64,000 nt of DNA from Salinibacterium sp. (lineage in GTDB: Bacteria > Actinomycetota > Actinomycetes > Actinomycetales > Microbacteriaceae): NCBI GenBank assembly GCA_015234465.1, contig JADGNA010000016.1:1-64000 (forward strand), written 5' to 3'. The notes under the pieces were generated by a model that saw only the letters and a list, made by a program, of their open reading frames with translations, did not search any database and was not told the origin of the DNA. The position numbers and the translations under genes were made by a program. This document shows, piece by piece, positions 58,914-64,000 of this stretch (position 1 is the stretch's first letter; every line of letters begins with the position of its first letter).

Positions 58914-60023
58914 GTGAGTCCCTCCCCCGCTGCCCCTGACATCCGTGCCTCGATCGAGTCGGCGGCACACGCGGCCGGACACACACTCGACGAGCACCAG
59001 CTCCACGCGGTGCAGGTGCTCGCCGACTTCGGCGCCGCGCTCGACGAGACGACGGATGCCCCGGGGCGAGGCCTCTACCTGTGGGGCACGGTCGGACGCG
59101 GCAAGACCTGGCTCGCCGACGCCTTCGTCGCGGCGCTGCCCGCGGCGGGCATCCGGCGGCTTCACTTCCACTCCTTCTACCGGGAGCTGCATGCCGACCT
59201 CTACCGGGATGGCCGCCCTCGGCCGGGAGCGATAGACAGCGCAATCGACACGCTGCTCGACGACGTCACGCTGCTGTACTTCGATGAGTTCCACCTCCAC
59301 GACGCCGGCGACGCGACGCTCGCCCTCAGGGTGCTCCGGCGCATCGCCGAGCGCGGCATCCCGCTGCTCGCCACCTCGAACTATCCGCCGAGCGGGCTGC
59401 TGCCCGACCCGCTCTTCCACCACCTCTTCGAGCCGGGCATCCGCCTCATCGAGTCGAGCATGCAGGTCGTCACACTCGACGGCACGACCGACTACCGCCG
59501 TCGCGAACGGCCGGAGGAGCGCCGACAGGGTTTCGCTCGGGGCAGCTGGGAGCCCCACGGGCTGCGGGCAGAGCCGACGGCCGGAGAGGCCCACGAACTC
59601 CGCAGCAGCGGCAAGGGCGTGACAGCACGACGAGCGGATGATTCGGAGCTCTGGATCACCTTCGCGGAGCTGTGTGAGCGCCCTACCTCCCCCGGCGACT
59701 ACCTGGAGTGGGCCGAGCGTTGGTCGACGTGGGTCGTGGAGGGCGTTCCCCGGCTCACGACCTGCTCGCCCCAGGCGCGCCAGCGCTTCCTCAACCTCGT
59801 CGACGTGCTCAACGACCGCGGCGTCGCCGCGAGCTTCTTGAGCGAGCTGTCGCCGGAGGAGGTGCTCGAGGGCACCCCCGTGCCGACCGAACGTGGTGCC
59901 GTCGCCGACCGTGAAGAACTCGGCCTCGGCGTCGACGGCCTGCCCATCGACGTCGCGCGGACCGCCAGCAGGCTCGCGTTGCTGCGCCGCCCCGTGGCAT
60001 CCGCTGCCCGCATGCGTGACTAG
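58914..60023 (+). CDS. zapE: cell division protein ZapE (AFG1-like ATPase)
   Basis: This 369-aa P-loop ATPase is of the ZapE/AFG1 family, which in E. coli binds FtsZ and in mitochondria acts on membrane proteins. Walker A is LYLWGTVGRGKTWLADAF at about 50-67; the Walker B equivalent is LLYFDEFHLHDAGDATLALRVLRRIAERGIPLLATSNYPPSGLLPD, with the family-typical TSNYPP sensor motif. The C-terminal part from about 200 is variable. It starts at GTG 58914, with GGGAG just upstream, and precedes fadD by 9 bp, probably one transcript. Cytoplasmic. Confidence 0.93.
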   Translation: MSPSPAAPDIRASIESAAHAAGHTLDEHQLHAVQVLADFGAALDETTDAPGRGLYLWGTVGRGKTWLADAFVAALPAAGIRRLHFHSFYRELHADLYRDGRPRPGAIDSAIDTLLDDVTLLYFDEFHLHDAGDATLALRVLRRIAERGIPLLATSNYPPSGLLPDPLFHHLFEPGIRLIESSMQVVTLDGTTDYRRRERPEERRQGFARGSWEPHGLRAEPTAGEAHELRSSGKGVTARRADDSELWITFAELCERPTSPGDYLEWAERWSTWVVEGVPRLTTCSPQARQRFLNLVDVLNDRGVAASFLSELSPEEVLEGTPVPTERGAVADREELGLGVDGLPIDVARTASRLALLRRPVASAARMRD

Positions 60024-60032
60024 GCTGTCGGA

Positions 60033-61745
60033 GTGAACGAGCACTCCTCCCCTTCGAATCCCCCGCGCCCCTGGCTCGCGAACTACGCACCGGGAGTGCC
60101 GCACGAACTCGAACTCCCGAAGGGCAGCCTGCTCGACATCGTCGAGAACTCCGTGCGCGAGTTCCCGGAGGCACCCGCCCTCGAGTTCTTCGGCTCGACG
60201 ACGAGCTACGCCCAGCTTGGCGAGCAAATCGACCGGGCCGCTGAAGGGCTTCGTGCCCTCGGCGTGACGGCGGGCGATCCGGTCGCCCTCGTGCTCCCGA
60301 ACTGCCCGCAGCACATCGCCGCGTTCTATGCCGTGCTGCGACTTGGCGCGATCGTCGTCGAGCACAATCCGCTCTACACCGCGCGGGAGCTGCGCCACCA
60401 GTTTGAGGACCACCGCGCCAAGGTCGTGATCGCCTGGGACAAGGTCGTCGAGCACATCCAGGCCTTCCCCGCCGATGTCACGGTGGATACCATCGTCTCG
60501 GTCGACGTGACGCGCGCCATGCCGGCACTCACCCGGGCGGCGCTCCGCCTGCCGGTGCCGCGCCTGCGCGAGACCCGCGCCTCGCTCATGACTGCCGTCT
60601 CAGGCACGACGCCATGGCACGAGCTGTTGACCTCGGACCGCATCAGTGGCGGCGTGCCGAAGCCGACGATCGACGACGTCGCGGTCATCCAGTACACGAG
60701 CGGCACGACGGGGCACCCCAAGGGCGCCACGCTCACGCACCTCAACCTCGCGGCCAATGCCGCGCAGGCGCGCGCCTGGGTGCCCTCCGTGCCGCGCGGC
60801 GAGGGCTGCGTGTTCTACGCGGTGCTGCCCATGTTCCACGCCTACGGGCTCACGCTCTGCCTCACCTTCGCCATGAGCATGGGCGCACGCCTCGTGCTCT
60901 TCCCGAAGTTCGACCCCGACCTCGTGCTGAAGGTCATGCGCAAGCGCCCCGCCACCGTGCTCCCCGCCGTACCGCCCATCTACGAGCGACTCCTCACGGC
61001 CGCGAAGGAGCAGGGCGTCTCCCTCGAGGGCGTGCAGGTGAGCATCTCGGGCGCCATGCCCCTCTCGACCACCCTCGTCGAACCGTGGGAGAAGGCAACC
61101 GGCGGCTACCTGAACGAGGGCTACGGCCTCTCGGAGTGCTCCCCCGTGCTCATGGCGAACCCCGTCTCGGAAGCACGCCGCGCCGGCACGGTCGGCCTCC
61201 CCCTCCCCGACACAGAGGCGAAGGTCATCGACCCCGACGACCCCTCCGTCGAGCTTCCCCTCGGGGAGCCGGGTGAACTCGTCGTGCGCGGCCCGCAGGT
61301 CATGAGCGGCTACTGGAAGAAGCCGGAGGAGACGGCCGCCGTCTTCGTGCCCGACCCCGACGGCGGCGCGCCCTGGTTCCGCACGGGCGACATCGTGACG
61401 ATCGACACGGGCGGCTTCGTCACGATCGTCGACCGCATCAAGGAGCTCATCATCACCGGCGGCTTCAATGTGTCGCCGAGCGAGGTCGAGGAAGCCGTCA
61501 AGACCCACCAGGACATCGTGGATGCGGCCGTCGTCGGCATCCCGAACGAACGCAACGGCGAGGAGGTCGTGGCCGCCGTCGTGCTGCGCCCCGGTGCCAC
61601 CTTCGACGCCGAAGCCGTGCGCACGCACGTGCGCCCGCTGCTCACGCCCTACAAGGTGCCGAGGCGCGTGATCGAGGTCGAGGAACTGCCGAAATCCCTC
61701 ATCGGCAAGACGCTGCGGCGAGTGGTGCGCGATAGCCTGCTCTGA
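60033..61745 (+). CDS. fadD: long-chain fatty acid--CoA ligase (AMP-forming)
   Basis: This 570-aa adenylate-forming ligase activates fatty acids to acyl-CoA. Core motifs are [16 protein letters not shown] (P-loop, A3) at about 224-239, [12 protein letters not shown] (A5), [39 protein letters not shown] (A7/A8), and [11 protein letters not shown] with the catalytic Lys (A10). It starts at GTG 60033. Its stop overlaps the glpK start (TGATG). Exact chain length and role (degradation versus lipid synthesis) are not readable from sequence; with glpK it may use glycerolipids. Confidence 0.92.
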   Translation: MNEHSSPSNPPRPWLANYAPGVPHELELPKGSLLDIVENSVREFPEAPALEFFGSTTSYAQLGEQIDRAAEGLRALGVTAGDPVALVLPNCPQHIAAFYAVLRLGAIVVEHNPLYTARELRHQFEDHRAKVVIAWDKVVEHIQAFPADVTVDTIVSVDVTRAMPALTRAALRLPVPRLRETRASLMTAVSGTTPWHELLTSDRISGGVPKPTIDDVAVIQYTSGTTGHPKGATLTHLNLAANAAQARAWVPSVPRGEGCVFYAVLPMFHAYGLTLCLTFAMSMGARLVLFPKFDPDLVLKVMRKRPATVLPAVPPIYERLLTAAKEQGVSLEGVQVSISGAMPLSTTLVEPWEKATGGYLNEGYGLSECSPVLMANPVSEARRAGTVGLPLPDTEAKVIDPDDPSVELPLGEPGELVVRGPQVMSGYWKKPEETAAVFVPDPDGGAPWFRTGDIVTIDTGGFVTIVDRIKELIITGGFNVSPSEVEEAVKTHQDIVDAAVVGIPNERNGEEVVAAVVLRPGATFDAEAVRTHVRPLLTPYKVPRRVIEVEELPKSLIGKTLRRVVRDSLL

Positions 61746-63268
61746 TGAGCGACGACGCCCGATACATTCTCGCGATCGACCAGGGCACGACGAGTTCCCG
61801 AGCCATCGTCTTCGACAGGTCCGGGGCCGTCGTGAGCGTCGGGCAGAAGGAGCACCGCCAGATACTGCCGCGCGCGGGATGGGTCGAGCACGACGCATCC
61901 GAGATCTGGAGCGGCGTGCGCGAGGTCATCGGCCAGGCGCTCTCCCGGGCCGATATCACCCGCCACTCGATCCATGCGGTCGGCATCACGAACCAGCGCG
62001 AGACGACGGTCGTCTGGGATGCCAAGACGGGTCGACCGATCACGAACGCGATCGTCTGGCAGGACACCCGCACGCAGGGCATTGTCGAGCGACTCGCGGC
62101 TGACGGGGGCCTCGACCGCTTCAGGGAGGCGACGGGCCTGCCGCTCAGCACCTACTTCTCGGCGGCGAAGATCGCCTGGATCCTGGAGAACGTCGCGGGC
62201 GCGCGCGAACGGGCCGAGCGCGGCGAGCTGCTCTTCGGCACGACCGACACGTGGGTGCTCTGGAACCTCACGGGCGGCGTACGCGGCGGAGTCCATGCGA
62301 CGGATGTCACCAATGCGAGCCGCACGCTGCTGCTCGACCTCCGCACGCTCGAGTGGCGTCACGACATCCTCGACGCCTTCGGCATCCCCGCCTCGATGCT
62401 GCCCGAGGTGCGCAGCTCGAGCGAGGTGTACGGCACGGCGGGGCCGTCGAGCCTGCTGCGCGAGACGCCCATCGCGGGCATCCTCGGCGACCAGCAGGCG
62501 GCGACGTTCGGCCAGGCCGCCTTCGACGCGGGTGAGGCCAAGAACACCTACGGCACGGGCAACTTCCTGATCGTCGGAACGGGAACTGAACCCGTCATGA
62601 GCGGCAACGGCCTGCTTACGACGATCGCGTACAAGCTGGGCGACGGCGAGCCCCACTACGCCCTCGAGGGGTCCATCGCCGTGACGGGCTCCCTCGTGCA
62701 GTGGCTTCGTGACAACCTCGGCATCATCTCGAAGGCGCAGGAGGTCGAGTCGCTCGCGCTCAGCGTCGACGATAACGGCGGGGCGTACTTCGTGCCGGCC
62801 TTCTCCGGTCTCTTCGCTCCCCACTGGCGACCGGATGCCCGTGGCGCACTCGTGGGCCTGACCCGCTTCGTCAACAAGGGGCACATCGCCCGTGCCGCAC
62901 TCGAGTCGATCGCGTTCCAGACCCGCGAGGTGCTCGACGCCGCGACGGCAGACACCGGCACGAGACTCGAGGAGTTGAAGGTGGATGGCGGGGCAACCGG
63001 CAACGACACGCTCCTGCAGTTCCAGGCCGACATCCTCGGCCTCCCCGTCGTGCGGCCGGAGGTGGGAGAGACGACGGCGCTCGGCGCAGCGTATGCCGCT
63101 GGCCTCGCGACAGGATTCTGGAGCGACCTCGACGAGCTCCGCGCGAACTGGCGCGAGGGCAAGCGCTGGGAGCCGACGATGGATGCGGCTGAGCGCGACA
63201 GGCTCAACCGCAGCTGGGACAAGGCCGTGCTGCGCACCCTCGACTGGGTGGACGAGGACGTGAAATGA
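61745..63268 (+). CDS. glpK: glycerol kinase
   Basis: GlpK phosphorylates glycerol to sn-glycerol 3-phosphate. The 507-aa FGGY kinase has [18 protein letters not shown] at the N-terminus, [58 protein letters not shown], and [17 protein letters not shown], all glycerol-kinase-specific. The length is usual. ATG at 61745 overlaps the fadD stop by 1 nt, so fadD and glpK are coupled. No glpF or glpD in the window. Confidence 0.96.
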   Translation: MSDDARYILAIDQGTTSSRAIVFDRSGAVVSVGQKEHRQILPRAGWVEHDASEIWSGVREVIGQALSRADITRHSIHAVGITNQRETTVVWDAKTGRPITNAIVWQDTRTQGIVERLAADGGLDRFREATGLPLSTYFSAAKIAWILENVAGARERAERGELLFGTTDTWVLWNLTGGVRGGVHATDVTNASRTLLLDLRTLEWRHDILDAFGIPASMLPEVRSSSEVYGTAGPSSLLRETPIAGILGDQQAATFGQAAFDAGEAKNTYGTGNFLIVGTGTEPVMSGNGLLTTIAYKLGDGEPHYALEGSIAVTGSLVQWLRDNLGIISKAQEVESLALSVDDNGGAYFVPAFSGLFAPHWRPDARGALVGLTRFVNKGHIARAALESIAFQTREVLDAATADTGTRLEELKVDGGATGNDTLLQFQADILGLPVVRPEVGETTALGAAYAAGLATGFWSDLDELRANWREGKRWEPTMDAAERDRLNRSWDKAVLRTLDWVDEDVK

Positions 63269-63272
63269 CAAT

Positions 63273-63295
63273 GTGCGGCGCGCGACACGCCGCGC
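63273..63295 (+). terminator. hairpin after glpK
   Basis: An 8-bp stem (GTGCGGCG, 63273-63280, with CGCCGCGC, 63288-63295; one wobble) has a 7-nt loop, 4 nt after the glpK stop. Confidence 0.55.
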
Positions 63296-63353
63296 GGGGG
63301 CATGAGCCGACCATGAGAAGCCATTCATGAACGGCGGGTCTACACTGACCCCC

Positions 63354-63527
63354 ATGGCCATCGGCACCGTCGCTCCTGCGCCCACGAAGTCGGCTCGTGA
63401 CGCCTCCGCGCCGGCTGCCCCCGGGCTCTCCCGGTCCGCTCGTCTCGACCTCATCGCCACGGCGGCGCTGGCCTTCGGCGGCGTGGTCGCGACCATCGTG
63501 GTCGTCTTGGCGATCGCGCAGTCGTAG
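63354..63527 (+). CDS. single-span membrane miniprotein
   Basis: This 57-aa protein has a Pro/Ala-rich N-terminal half and one C-terminal membrane helix, LIATAALAFGGVVATIVVVLAIAQS. A TACACT -10-like hexamer ends 7 nt before the ATG at 63354, so it may be leaderless; an in-frame ATG at 63327 is less likely. It precedes the sugar-transferase gene by 203 bp. In that gap (63528-63730) I see several short dyads, for example around CCGCGGGAACC at 63698-63708, but nothing certain. Confidence 0.6.
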   Translation: MAIGTVAPAPTKSARDASAPAAPGLSRSARLDLIATAALAFGGVVATIVVVLAIAQS

Positions 63528-63730
63528 CCTCCTGCGCGGGTGCCGCATCCGCCATCCCTGGCCTGCGGAGAACGTGACGTTTCGCCCGTGTTTCCGCGGT
63601 TTCTCGCCCAGATGAGAACCGGCCGAGGGCCCCTAGAAAGCGGTGTCCACCCTCGCTAGCGTGGCCTTCTCAGCATCGATTCGATGACGGCCCGACCGCG
63701 GGAACCTCGCGGGTGGCTAGAGGGAGCGAC

Positions 63731-64000
63731 GTGACGGTAGCGATCGGCAGGACCGAGGTCGGGCACGCCGACTTCGCGCCAGCGCTCCAGCACGCGACGA
63801 CCGCGAGCTGGGAGAAGCGATTCGCCGGCCGCCTCGCCCTCGGCGACCTCTTCGTCGTCGTCATCGCCGTCTTCGGCGCGCAGCTCGCGTGGGTGCACAT
63901 CCACAGCATGACGAGCGGTGACCCGGCCAGCATCAACGCCGCGCAGCCCTTCGCCGCCGTGTACTCCATTGGCGTCAGCGCCGCGTGGATCGTCATGCTC
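63731..64000 (+). CDS. polyprenyl glycosylphosphotransferase (exopolysaccharide initiation), N-terminal part cut by window edge
   Basis: The first 90 codons of an open frame run off the window. The GTG at 63731 has AGGGAG 4 nt upstream. The translation begins VTVAIGRTEVGHADFAPALQ, then ASWEKRFAGRLALGDLFVVVIAVFGAQLAWV, the first membrane helix, then a second hydrophobic stretch PFAAVYSIGVSAAWIVML. The WxxRFAxRLALxD start followed by membrane helices is typical of WbaP-type sugar transferases, which attach the first sugar phosphate to undecaprenyl phosphate. The catalytic domain is beyond the edge, so this is a probable call. Confidence 0.72.
   Translation, partial: MTVAIGRTEVGHADFAPALQHATTASWEKRFAGRLALGDLFVVVIAVFGAQLAWVHIHSMTSGDPASINAAQPFAAVYSIGVSAAWIVML

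Noticed and set aside
61649-63496. 615-codon open frame on the minus strand
   Set aside because: Antisense of glpK and the following miniprotein; no recognisable domain.

Overview
The window looks like a stretch of chromosome from a high-GC actinobacterium, most probably a member of the Microbacteriaceae (order Micrococcales). This placement is an inference. It rests on the GC-rich codon use, the many GTG starts, the 4-nt stop/start overlaps inside operons, and lineage-typical proteins: DUF2510, an SCO7613-type membrane protein, DUF2017 beside clpS, GlbO, a mycothiol-type DsbA reductase and a DtxR-like iron box. Most of the window is ordinary core genome. It holds about 60 protein genes, four tRNAs (Pro-UGG, Gly-UCC, Arg-UCU, His-GUG), and no rRNA or CRISPR array.

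Layout. 1-3.8 kb: clpP2 (cut by the window edge), clpP1, a Cys/Met-type PLP enzyme, trigger factor, tRNA-Pro. 3.9-8.0 kb: tRNA-Gly and a four-gene glycosyltransferase operon whose last gene runs antisense into that tRNA. 8.3-12.3 kb: a DUF2510 miniprotein and a giant zinc-ribbon/multi-spanning membrane protein. 12.4-16.7 kb: amidohydrolase, PaiB-like protein, Nei glycosylase, RpiB, DsbA-like reductase. 16.8-21.7 kb: an unnamed protein, PepN, MscS channel, GlbO. 21.7-28 kb: NmrA/QorB-like and CitE-like enzymes, DUF1905, a PCD-VOC fusion and a branched-chain 2-oxoacid dehydrogenase operon (E1alpha-E1beta-E2). 28.2-33.7 kb: an FAD dehydrogenase and an iron-siderophore ABC operon under an iron box. 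33.7-45.5 kb: thioesterases, DedA, EttA, lipoprotein, SSB paralogue, MsrA, aldo-keto reductase, EamA transporter, small proteins, and a secreted beta-helix protein.

45.6-48.5 kb is the accessory region. I read it as two tandem transposase-less cassettes (45735-46570 and 46576-48496). They share left-end and right-end sequences with TG...CA termini, are separated by the 5-bp sequence AGTGC, and stop exactly at the 3' end of tRNA-Arg, where AGTGC recurs. Cassette 1 carries an SDR gene fragment and an HNH nuclease. Cassette 2 carries a lipoprotein and a ParE-type toxin-antitoxin pair with a perfect operator dyad. This is the most interesting part of the window.

48.6-64 kb returns to core genes: Orn, tRNA-His, the clpS-DUF2017-metallopeptidase operon, DinB, an M23 peptidase, a CDF transporter, the divergent non-homologous end-joining (NHEJ) pair ku/ligD, an SDR, ZapE, an acyl-CoA ligase, glycerol kinase, and the first 90 codons of a polyprenyl glycosylphosphotransferase that probably opens an exopolysaccharide locus beyond the edge.

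Functional links visible here: ClpP1P2 with the ClpS adaptor; Ku with LigD for end joining; the siderophore transporter with DtxR-type control; fatty-acid and branched-chain metabolism (BCKDH, FadD, TesB, CitE-like, glycerol kinase); and redox repair (MsrA, DsbA-like, GlbO).
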